Source: Chrysochromulina parva (Eukaryota > Haptophyta > Prymnesiales > Chrysochromulinaceae). From it: a DNA stretch of 15,792 bases. The notes beneath the pieces were generated by a model. That model did no database searches and was not told where the DNA came from. It was given only the letters and a program-made list of their open reading frames with translations. This document shows positions 1 to 8,600 of this stretch, piece by piece. Positions within the stretch are counted from its first letter, which is position 1; each line of letters begins with the position of its first letter. The translations under genes were made by a program, and so were the position numbers. The DNA lies in the NCBI GenBank assembly GCA_002887195.1, contig PJAB01001274.1, positions 1 to 15,792 of the forward strand, read 5' to 3'.

Positions 1-251
1 ACCACGAAAGCAAAGCCAAAGGCAGCTTTACAGTGGTGGCGAGACGCGAGGCGCGCATACCCAAGGTTTTCCCCACAGCCCTCTTCACGCTGGACGAAGG
101 TCGACTCCCTCGACTCCCCTGAAAGTCTTGTGAAAGGACTTTAAACGACCCCCTCCGACTAAAGACTGGTACGGTACCCTCGAGAAGACGGCTGACGCAC
201 AAATCGCACGTCATCGAGACGGAGATCGTCATCACACCACACTTAGAGCCG
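1..251. other. Upstream flank and probable 5' leader of the first gene
   Basis: No gene can be supported here. All three forward frames are open from the window edge to about 118-144, which is common in GC-rich DNA and could hide the 3' end of a neighbouring gene, but I recognise nothing in any of them. A small imperfect hairpin (arms aaagtc at 122-127 and gacttt at 137-142) lies between that possible end and the start codon at 252. The rest is presumably promoter and 5' untranslated sequence of the gene starting at 252. Confidence 0.4.
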
Positions 252-946
252 ATGAAGACCTGCTGCGTCTTAATCGTGGCGACGCTTTGCGTGGATGCGG
301 CAGCAGGAATGAGCTGCACGCGCAGGGCGGCGTTCAGCCGCGCTGCATGTGCAGCTGCGAGCACTTGCGTGCCCAGAGAAGCGTTCGCCGCACAGCGTGG
401 TGCGGAAGATGCTTATGCGATGCAGGTCTTCGAGGACACTGTGTGCAGCCAGAGGACGATGCTTGGCGCCTGCAAGGAGGTTGCCGGCCCCCGTGCAGTG
501 GCACCTCCCGCCACGTTCTCCACGTTGCAGGCCACTGGCGAGCCCGAGAGCGAGCTGGTGAAACGCCTGCTGGAGAGATCGGCAGTCAATGCGGAAGCGA
601 ACGCGAGGCTCGTGAAGGAAAAGACGGTTGCGGCTGGCCTCAGTGGCGTGTACGGACCATTTGCTAAGGCTGTGCCCGTCATGCGTGCCGACGGCAATTT
701 TGAGGAGATCAGCTTCGCACGTTACGACAAGCTCAAGGACAAGGGCAAGATTGTGAGGACTGCAACGGGCTTGGACGCATGTGAGGAGCCCGATTGTCGA
801 AGCAGTCGCGCGCTGCAGCGTCGCCGGTCTGAACTCGTCTGACGCGCACCGGTCCGATTCCCGATGCCCGTCACGGCGCAGATGCTCAAGGCTTCGACCC
901 CGATGCGCCGGAGCCGCCGCCCGAAAAGTTCTTGGGGCTTTTTTAG
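252..946 (+). CDS. Probable thylakoid-lumen protein, two exons (252-780 joined to 882-946), unassigned family
   Basis: Seen: the ATG at 252 opens a frame with a hydrophobic N-terminus (residues 4-19), then a twin-arginine pair (R24-R25), an Ala-rich stretch and an AFA end at 44-46. This is the layout of an ER signal peptide followed by a Tat-type thylakoid-lumen signal, as in algae with complex plastids. The mature part (about 150 residues) is soluble, with an Ala/Glu/Lys-rich helix around 100-125 and a motif FARYDKLKDKGKIV. Read straight through, the frame ends at 842 with an odd Arg/Ser-rich tail. Removing a 101-nt GT-AG intron (781-881) instead gives a tail of the style DPDAPEPPPEKFLGLF, stop 944-946, 197 residues in total. 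Inference: plastid lumen location. I do not recognise the family or its function, though a short acidic/proline tail ending in a FLGLF-like motif looks deliberate rather than random. Confidence 0.72.
781..881 (+). other. Spliceosomal intron, 101 nt, phase 1
   Basis: The 5' site reads gcat|gtgagg at 780/781, a strong GTGAG donor. The 3' site reads ggcgcag|atg at 881/882. A branch-point-like CTGAC lies at 839-843, about 39 nt before the acceptor. The length (101, remainder 2 on division by 3) is exactly what is needed to join the frame of 252-780 to the frame of 882-946, which ends at the TAG at 944. The codon split by the intron becomes TAT (Tyr). The straight-through frame enters a stop at 840-842. 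Confidence 0.75.
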
Positions 947-1561
947 GCGAACATTGCATATTCCTTTACCACGACCCTTGACCGCGCGCAGCGTCCCTCA
1001 CAATCAGAGCCAGGCGCTCGCGCGCTCGCGCATGCAAAGCGTGAGATGAGAGATGAGAGGCTGCACTTGAACCTTGATCCTTGTCATTCGACAAAGTGAA
1101 TCATTGACTCTAACACTTTCGTGTGACCTTTCGCCACTTTAAGTGGTGTTTCGCGCCGCACGTCTGGTGGCACGAGTAGCTCCCCGCCCTGGACGCGGGA
1201 CGCCGACGCAACCGTCCGTACGCCCCGCGTACCGACCGTCCGTGCGACCGTCACAGACACAGTTGTACGCAGGCGGGTTTAGGAAGGTTTAGGGGGTCGC
1301 GTCGCCCGGCGCCCGTCGGTCTCGCGCGTCCCTGCGCGGTCTGGCGACTGGCCGCGCCTCTTTCAGTCTTTTTTGTGTGTTGTTCCAGCTCAGATTTTGG
1401 GTACAGCCAATGTGCAATGTGAAGGGTTCAGCCAGAGGGGGTCCCTCCTTTCTACCCTTCATAGCATAGGCTTCATATTACTGTACGGCGGGCGTGTAGG
1501 GCTCAGCTGCCTCGGTTGGACTCACAGCTCAAACTGACTGAAATCTGAAAACGAGACGACG
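947..1561 (+). promoter_or_regulatory. Intergenic region, probable promoter and 5' leader of the 5-phosphatase fusion gene
   Basis: No coding region seen. Contents: a 7-bp repeat gagatga twice at 1043-1056; a small perfect hairpin ttgtc-attc-gacaa at 1081-1094; an inverted repeat ccactt-t-aagtgg at 1134-1146; repeated accgtccgt words at 1211-1219 and 1235-1243, with a partial third copy at 1247; and two copies of ggtttagg at 1276-1296. A CCAAT pentamer at 1407-1411 sits about 150 bp before the start codon, a plausible CCAAT box. A pyrimidine-rich stretch ending in an AG (about 1361-1387) could be the 3' end of a leader intron, but no paired donor is obvious. An in-frame TGA at 1535 bounds the next frame. 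Confidence 0.4.
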
Positions 1562-2252
1562 ATGAGAACCCACAAAAAACCCCAGCACGGCGTGGATTGT
1601 TTCATCATCAAGCAACGTCCAAACTTCAAGAATTCTTCGCACATGGCATCTATCACCGAACGTGCCGCGAGGCGGATGGACGAGCTGCTCAAGCAGGCCG
1701 AAGCTCGTGCGGCCCAGGCTGCCGCAGAGGAGGAATCAGCAGCTGCAGAAGCGTCAACTCCAGAAGCTGCACCGGAACCAGCGCCACCCGCCGTCACGGA
1801 CCCTTTGCAGCCATTGCTGCCTCTTCTGCAGCAACTGGCGGCAACGCCATCGAGCGTCCTTAGCGGTGCTGACGCGGCAACGCTCAACGAGCTCAGCTGG
1901 CTTCTCGAGCGCCGCTCCTTCTCTAGCGGCGAGGTGATCACGCGCCGCGGCGATGCGGCATCCTTTCTCGCAGTGCTCTGCAAGGGCTCCGCTGAGGAGC
2001 GGGGAGGTGCGTCACAGTCGGCGGTCATGCTCGGCCTCGGCTCGGCGGTCGGTTCGCGCGAGTTCTTTGATGGTTCCAGGCGGCCGTCGGACGTCGTGGC
2101 CATCGAGCACGGCGTCGCCGCGATCGTGCGCTACGGTGTGCTCGCCGCAGGGTATCGTCTCGGAAGCGCCAGTGTGCGCTTCTTGATTGGCCGCCTAGCC
2201 ATGCACTTGGCCCTGACACAGCTAGCAACGGTGGCAAGCAGCAGCAGCAGTC

Positions 2253-2325
<73 letters not shown>

Positions 2326-4825
2326 AAGCAGTAGCGGCAGCGCAGATAAGACACAGCAAGCGGTCTTTCGCGTTGTGGCTGAGTTGCGCCAGCGCTCGTG
2401 GGAGACGGTCCAGCCGCCCAACGAGCGCTTCCTGACTTTTGTCCAGCGCGCGCCCCCACCCGCGCCCGAGCCGGCCGCGCCCGAGCCGGCCGAGCCGCCC
2501 TCGGATATCTCCAGCCGGGGGCTGCGCGCGTCAAAGAGAGGATCAGGTAGCTGCCGGCAACTGCAGCTCGCGTCCGCAGAGTTGTCGCAGAGAGCGGAGC
2601 CGGGGGCTGAGTGCCTCAACGGATCGGGCGTGCTGCCCGCCAGTGAGGTGCCACCGCCGCCGCCAGCGGCTCCGGCTCCATACGAGGGCGACCTGCGCAT
2701 CCAGATCTGCAGTTGGAACATGAACGGACGCCAATGCAACGATCAGGACCTGGCAACATGGGTTGCGCTCGACGCCTTGCAGGCGCCCAACACGGCGCCA
2801 GTGCCGGCGGTGGGCGCGGCCCCGGAGGCGGAGACGCCACGTGAGCGCCATGCGCGCGCGCCACCCGATGTGGTGATCATCGGCTGCCAGGAGTTCGTCC
2901 CATTAGATGCAAAGCAGTTGCTCAACGCGCCACAGACCACGGCGGTCAAGACTCAAGGGTTCGAGAGGATCTTGCTCGCCATGCTCCAACACACGCACGG
3001 CGTCAAGTACGTAGCGCTGCGCGCGGCGGACAAGCTAGACCAGGCGCCTCCGCTCATGGGGGGACTTCTGACGCTCGTGCTCGTCTCGGAGGCCCTGCTC
3101 GCCTCGGTGGGCCAAGTGCACACCGTGCTGGTGCCCACAGGGCTCGGAGGCATGATGGGCAACAAGGGTGCGATCGCTCTCCGGCTGAGCATCGGCAGCG
3201 CGTCGCTCGTGTTCGTCAATCTGCATCTGCCCTCTGGCGAAAGTACCCAGTCTCTCGAGCAGCGTAACACCACCTTCCGTGAGGTCCTCAAGCAACTGGA
3301 GGCCGACCTTGCCGCCGCCAAGCTGCCGGCGGCGGACGAGTCGATCACCTTTTGCTTCGGCGACTTCAACTTCCGCCTAACAGTGCCGAATCGCGAGGCG
3401 CGGTGGCGCATGGGCAACCGCGACTGGCGTACCCTGCTGTGCTCCGACCAGCTGGTGACGCAACTCTCCGCGGAGGGCTCTCCATTTGAGCACTTTGACG
3501 AAGCCGAGATTGGGTTTCGCCCCACTTACAAGTATGATGTGGGCACGAGCGAGTTCGACACGTCAGCCAAGGCACGCGCGCCCGCCTGGTGTGACCGCGT
3601 AGTGTGGTGCACGAGCTGTGCCGATCACACGACGCGCGTGCTCATGTACGAGAGCTGCCACAACGTCGTCTCGAGCGATCATAAGCCGATCAAGTTCCTC
3701 GCCAACGTGGCGAGGAGCACACACGAGAAAGCCGGGTTGGCAGGGAGTCGTGTGGACGATGCGAGCATGGGGCGGACGCCGCCCGACGCCGACGCGTTGG
3801 GTGCAGGTGGACCTCGTGCAGCCGCTCTTGAGCAGGGTAGCTCGACAGCGGGAGTACCGCCCTCTCGTGCGACGAAGGAAAAGTGGAAGTGCGACTTCTG
3901 TGCCTTTATGGGCAGCTATGACGACGTGACGCAACACGAGGCCATTTGCTCGGTGACACCCCGCGCACAACTTGCTCAACTTGCGGGTGAAGTGACGTGG
4001 GCAGAGCGGAGGGTCTCCGAGGAGAGTGAGCCCAAACGGCGGGGTGCGTCCCCACCTCCAAAAAATGTCTTTGAGGATTTACCGGGGGCTCGTGGCCATG
4101 CCTCCACGGCGAGGGCGGATGAAGCCGGCAGTCGATCGGCGCACGCAGCGGCGACGCACGAGGATGCTCGGGGCGCTGAGGACGGGAGCGAATGCAAAGC
4201 TGCTGAAGGTGAGCCACCATCCGCCGACGGAGCTGACCAGGCGGCCGAGGGAGAGGGCGAGCAGAGCGCTGACGAAGCCCAGCCACCGCCTGACGAAGCC
4301 CAGCCACCGCCCGCCGACGAGCCCAGCGACGAGCCCAGCGACGATGGCGGCGCAGTGGCGGGCGGGAAAGCTGCGTGGAACCCGCGCTACATCGGTAATT
4401 GGGTGCAGGAGTCAATCGAGGCGGATAAGCTCGACGCGATCCTCAAGGTCCAGGGCTACAATTATCCGACACGCAAGATTGTGACCTCGGTCAAGCTGAG
4501 CATGACCTTCACGAGGGACAGCGACGGCGACCTGTTCCTCGTCATGAAAGATCCCACTGGGTCCAATCGCCTAAAGTGTATCGATGGTGCAAAACTTGTC
4601 GTCAAGAATATGGGTGCGACACTCATTAACACTGCACAGTGGGAGGCGGGCAACCTCGTGGTCCATCTCGAGACGCACAAGGGGAAGACGGTGACGACCG
4701 CAAAGATCACGCAGCGCTACGATCCGGACACCGACAAAATCTACTCTGAGAACGATTCGATCGAAGGCTTTTACGTGCGGACCTTCAAACGCTCCAAAAA
4801 GGGGCCTCAGGCGGGAGATGAGTGA
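1562..4825 (+). CDS. Inositol-polyphosphate 5-phosphatase fused to cNMP-binding-like, C2HC zinc-finger and FABP-like domains
   Basis: 1087 residues in one exon. Domains in order: charged N-terminus; cyclic-nucleotide-binding-like fold (about 105-220); Ser tract (226-260); Pro/Ala linker; type II 5-phosphatase catalytic domain (about 378-718) with SWNMNG (384-389), QE (443-444), TGLGGMMGNKG (526-536), GDFNFRL (600-606), FRPTYKYD (652-659), PAWCDRVVW (674-682) and SDHKP (705-709). All the usual Mg-dependent catalytic motifs are present, so it should be active, removing the 5-phosphate from phosphoinositides or soluble inositol phosphates. Then a C2HC finger (C777, C780, H792, C796), an acidic repeat-rich linker, and a fatty-acid-binding-protein-like beta-barrel (about 939-1079). 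Known: the family acts in membrane signalling and traffic. Inferred: the barrel binds a lipid and the N-terminal domain is regulatory. The ATG at 1562 has A at -3; the codons to 1642 are AT-richer, so the ATG at 1643 (MASITERAARR) is a real alternative start. An unspliced in-frame intron in the acidic linker cannot be excluded. Confidence 0.93.
2237..2343 (+). repeat. AGC trinucleotide repeat encoding a Ser tract
   Basis: After five Ser codons and one Arg codon there are 22 uninterrupted AGC codons (2255-2320), followed by AGT and an interrupted AGC/AGT tail to 2343. It lies in frame inside the 5-phosphatase fusion gene, between the cNMP-like and catalytic domains, and reads as poly-Ser. The opposite strand would read poly-Leu or poly-Cys, giving misleading open frames there. 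Pure tracts of this length usually vary in copy number between strains. Confidence 0.97.
4271..4339 (+). repeat. Short tandem repeats in the acidic linker
   Basis: A 21-nt unit starting gacgaagcccagccaccgcc occurs twice (4271-4291 and 4292-4312, last base differing), followed by a 12-nt unit gacgagcccagc twice (4316-4327 and 4328-4339). All are in frame, encoding DEAQPPP and DEPS repeats just before the C-terminal FABP-like domain. This is a length-variable hinge rather than a folded part. Confidence 0.9.
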
Positions 4826-5615
4826 AACACGACCTGCCGTACATCTCATGTCATCCCCCCGGAAGTTCCAGTCCTCCAGTCCTGCTGCTCACCACAGTCC
4901 TGATGTATGAAGATGGACAATTGTGGCTTGAGACTGGAGATGGGCTGCAGTAGGATTCTTCCGGTCTCCAGACGCTTCGCTGACGGTGCGGCCGTGAGGA
5001 CGCGGGAGACTAGAGGTGAATACGAGAAGTCGTACCACTACGACGACTGGACTACCGTACGCCTGACCGGTACGGGTCGCTGTAGTCCGTTTTTGCGTTT
5101 GATTACTTAGACGGTAAGTATCCGCGTCCGCCCGGGTCGGTCTCTCGTCTCGCGTGAGAGTGCGGTTCGCGCGACGCGCCGCCGCGCGCGTCACGCACGC
5201 TCAAAGACTGATTCAGTTTGACGTGAGTTTTTCAGAGCCTACAGCCTAGAGCCTTGGACCGTTGGACGTGTGAGACGAGACACGCGCGCGGACCGGGCAT
5301 CTTGCGGCTTTGGTCGGAGTCTGGGGTTCAACAGTACCTTAGAACCAGACCTTTCTACGATCATGCATCACTCTCCGGAAGAGCCCCTGTGGGTATGGGG
5401 TCTTCCACTCCCAATCTTGCTTCAGATACGTGAGCAGCTCGAGTACAATTTCAGCGCCCTCGTGCAGCGCTGCCAGTGGTTGGGCAAAGAGCTCATCAAG
5501 GACCACCACCTTTTCGACTCGTGCTATGCCTTGCATGTTGGCTCTTCGCGGTAGATGACGCCCTTCGCAAAGAGCATAGACAACGCTCCTCTTCGGACCA
5601 CCACCTCTTCGGAGA
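4826..5615. other. Convergent intergenic region (3' flanks of two genes)
   Basis: 790 bp between the stop codons of two converging genes, so it holds both 3' untranslated regions and terminators. No convincing gene. Two overlapping small frames with ATG starts face each other: 5363-5554 (+, 63 codons) and 5536-5339 (-, 65 codons). Both look moderately protein-like, which cannot be true of both, and I recognise neither. A degenerate direct repeat is present: gcaaagagc at 5484 and again near 5568, then ggaccaccacct at 5500 and 5595. A triple cagtcct-type repeat lies at about 4868-4902. No tRNA, snRNA or mobile-element ends were found by eye. Confidence 0.5.
5483..5614. repeat. Degenerate direct repeat downstream of the giant gene
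   Basis: Two words recur in the same order: gcaaagagc (near 5484 and near 5568), and ggaccaccaccttttcg (5500-5516) against ggaccaccacctcttcg (5595-5611), a 17-mer with one mismatch. The spacing differs (about 85 and 95 bp), so if this is a tandem duplication it has since gained about 10 bp in one copy. It lies within the probable 3' untranslated region of the gene on the minus strand. Confidence 0.45.
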
Positions 5616-8600
5616 TCATTCCGGTTGGGCCTTAGTCCCAAGCGCGCCGATAATCTCTCCAAAGAGACCCTCGTCCTTCTCCTTGATTTCTCCTTGGCGC
5701 CTCAACTCGGCGGCCTCGCGCTTGGCCTGGGCGCGCGCCTCGAGGCGTTCCTTGACAACTTTGCGCGTCAGGTGCTCGGAGGCCGTCGAGAGCCGCTCGA
5801 AGATGAGCGCGAGAAATGTCTCGAGCTGCGGCCGGATCGATCGATCGATCGCGCCCTCGGGCGCACGCCCCTCACGCCAGTCGTACGCGACGCGCATGTT
5901 CTCCGTGAGCTCGGGGGGGATCACACCAGCCTCGAGCTTCGTGTAAAAGTCGGAGACGGAGCGTGCGTCGACCGTCTTCATCAGATCTGTCGAAGGCAGG
6001 CTCTTGAATGCAAGCGCTCGGCAGAGAGCCTCTTGGAAGTCCGCATACGAGAGATGCATCATCGGCTCGCGCCGCTTGACTTCGTCGGTCACGATGGACT
6101 GAGACCACACGAAGGCAAGCACGGCCTCGCGCCTCGTGAAGGAGTCGTCGAACACGTTCGCGTCCTCGAGAAGCAAGATCCACTCTTGGATCGACATGAA
6201 GAGGGAGCGTGCAAACAACTCCGCGCCCTTGATCTGCGGCGGCGCGCCCTCATCATCAGCCGAGGCTGCATAGAAATCGTAGATGGCCTTAAGCATGGTC
6301 GCATTGCTCTCGAACGCATCGTTCACGGGCTTGACGTACAGCCGGCGCTCGCGGAAGGCCATGGTTTCAACGCATGCCTCGGGGGGCAGGTTGGGTGCCA
6401 CGTCATGTGTGAGCAGCGCATCGAGAGCATCCGACACGTCGGCGATCCGCTTGACGCCGCCGCGCTGGCGCCGCCCGTCTTGCGCCTTTACGTACTTGGC
6501 GATCGCGAGCCGAACGATCACCTGGAACCACTCGAAGCGCATGAGCGCCTTATCGGCGTTGACCGCGTTCGCCTCGGACTGCTCGGCCATACCTGTCGCC
6601 TCCTCTTCGTTGGTAGTGTAGAAGAGGTCGACGAGGTCCACGGCCTTGCACCACGACGACTTCTCGTCGGCCAGCTTGCACGATTTGCAAAACAGCTCGT
6701 ACTCCTCGAGGCAGACGGAGTAGCCGTCGCCGCGCCCGTCCACCGCGCCAAGCGCCGCGTAGTACGTGAACGCGCGGTAGAGCATCTCGCGATGCTTGTT
6801 GAGCACCTCCTTGATCTCCCCGATCTCGATCGACTCGGAAGCGGCGCCAGACGCGTTCGCTGTGTCGTCATCCTCCGCCTTGATGAGAAGCCGGAAGCGC
6901 TCCTGGTTGCAGCGCGCAAAGTCGATCTCGAAGCTGCGCTGCGTGACCACCGGGTCGTCGTAAAAGGAGCGCGCGTCGCTCACGATGCGCCGGCCGGCGA
7001 AGACGGACGAAAAGAGGTCGAAGCTCTGGTTCAACCTTGCCTTGTCCACAAAGAGCTCCGTGGCGCCGCTCTTCGGCTGGACCGTGAGCACGAACTTCTC
7101 CTCGTCGACGAGCGACGCGTACGCGGACACAATCGCCGAGGTGCTCCCCGCCTCCGCCTTGACCAGCGCCTTCGGGCGAATCGGGCGCACCTCGCTCTGC
7201 GGCAGCTTGGGCAGGTCGCGCTTGGACGGCTGCGGCGGCGGCGGGTGCGCCGGCATCTCGTGCAGCCCGAGCACAAGCAGAGTGGACGGCTCGAGCTCCT
7301 CGGGCTCCATGTGCGGAGCGCGCCAGTTGCGCTTCGTGGACGCGTGGAAGAGGCGCAGCGTCTTGCCGTTGGGCAGCTCAAACCCCTTGAAGCCAAGCTC
7401 CTCGGCGATCCTCGAGCCCACGTACTCATGTCCCGTGTGCTTGGCGACGCGCCTCAGCTGCTTTTGCGGCGGCGGAGCAACCCACGAGATCAGCTTCCCG
7501 CCCATCGTCTGCGACGTGTCGCGCCCCAGCGTCGCCCCCTCCGGCCCGGCGAACTTGAACACGGGCGTGTACTCCTCCATGCTGGGGAGGCTCACCTTGA
7601 AGCGCAGGGGCGCCTCGGACGACAAGTAATCGATCTCCCACTGCTCGAGGGGCGGTGGCGCGGCGACTGCCGAGGCCGCAGCAGCCTGACGCTCGCTCTT
7701 GGACAGCTTCGCCGTCGCCTGGGGCGGGGACGGCTCATGCGTATCCACGGCGCTCGGCTCCTCCGGCAGTAGCTCCACCTCCTTGACCCCCGGGGCCCAC
7801 AGATCGACCGGCTTCGACGCACCGACCACGGCTGCCTCAGGCGGCTCACCCTTGGCCATGCCACCCTTGGAGCCGCCGCCCTTGGCGGCAGTACCCTCCT
7901 TCGGCTTCGGCAGCCTAGGCAACGAGCCGCTGCTCGCGATGGCTGCCCCAGGCGCAGGCGGCAGCAGGGTGGGCGCGGTGGCGCGCGCCGAGGGCTTCGG
8001 TGCCGTCGTCGCCGTCGTCGCCGCAACGCGCGGCGAGCTGCCACTAGGCACGATCGCCGTCTTGTCGAGCTCTGCGCGCGCCGAGGCGCGTACCGCCGCC
8101 CCAACGGATTGGGAACCAGCTGCACGCGGTGAGGTTGCGGGCTGCCGTGAGCCCCGCTTCCACGTGTCTGTGAAACTCATCTGGAGCATGCGCTGCAACC
8201 CAGGCGCGGGCACGCTCTTGTGCTCCTGGAGCGCGTTCGCGGCCGCCTTGAGCGCAGGCAGAGAGAGAGTGCCGGCACCTGCGCCCGCCGCCTCGGGGGA
8301 GCCCGCACGTTGCTGGTTGGCGAGCTGCGCATCGAGGATGGCCTTCTCGGCGGCGGCGCGGCGTGCGTACGCCTTGGCAGCGAGCTTGTCAGGCTTCTTG
8401 ACGAAGTTGAGGACCGAGTTCTTCTTGGGCTTGCGCTGGCCTGGCTTCATCCCTAGGCCCAGGTTGGCAAAGTACGTGGTGAACTCTTCGAGTGTGACGG
8501 CATCCGAGCCGTCCATATCCATTCGCTGGAAGATGATCTCGAACGCCTCCACCTGAGCTTGCACGTTGATGCCGCACACGTCCGACTTGGAGCGCAGCAC

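Noticed and set aside
270..959. A minus-strand 229-codon frame over the lumen-protein gene.
   Set aside because: The plus strand has a signal leader, a good intron and a sensible C-terminus; the minus frame is Cys/Arg/His-rich and resembles nothing.
2131..2739. A minus-strand frame with a long Leu run, suggesting a membrane segment.
   Set aside because: The Leu run is the antisense of the AGC repeat; the plus strand carries the coherent domains.
4907..5110. A 67-codon plus-strand frame.
   Set aside because: Composition unlike the neighbouring genes, no motif, and located just after a stop codon in a probable 3' untranslated region.
5363..5554. A 63-codon plus-strand frame starting MHHSPEEPLWVW.
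   Set aside because: No homology recognised, it overlaps an equally plausible opposite frame, and it lies in a convergent 3' region; kept only as a comment under the intergenic entry.
5835..5850. Four tandem GATC units.
   Set aside because: Within coding sequence (Ile-Asp-Arg-Ser) of the giant gene and too short to mean anything by itself.
5625..7772. A 715-codon open frame on the plus strand antisense to the 3' third of the giant gene.
   Set aside because: It mirrors the codon pattern of the minus-strand gene in a GC-rich region, is Arg/Leu/His-rich with no recognisable domain, and runs directly opposite the EF-hand-like C-terminal region.
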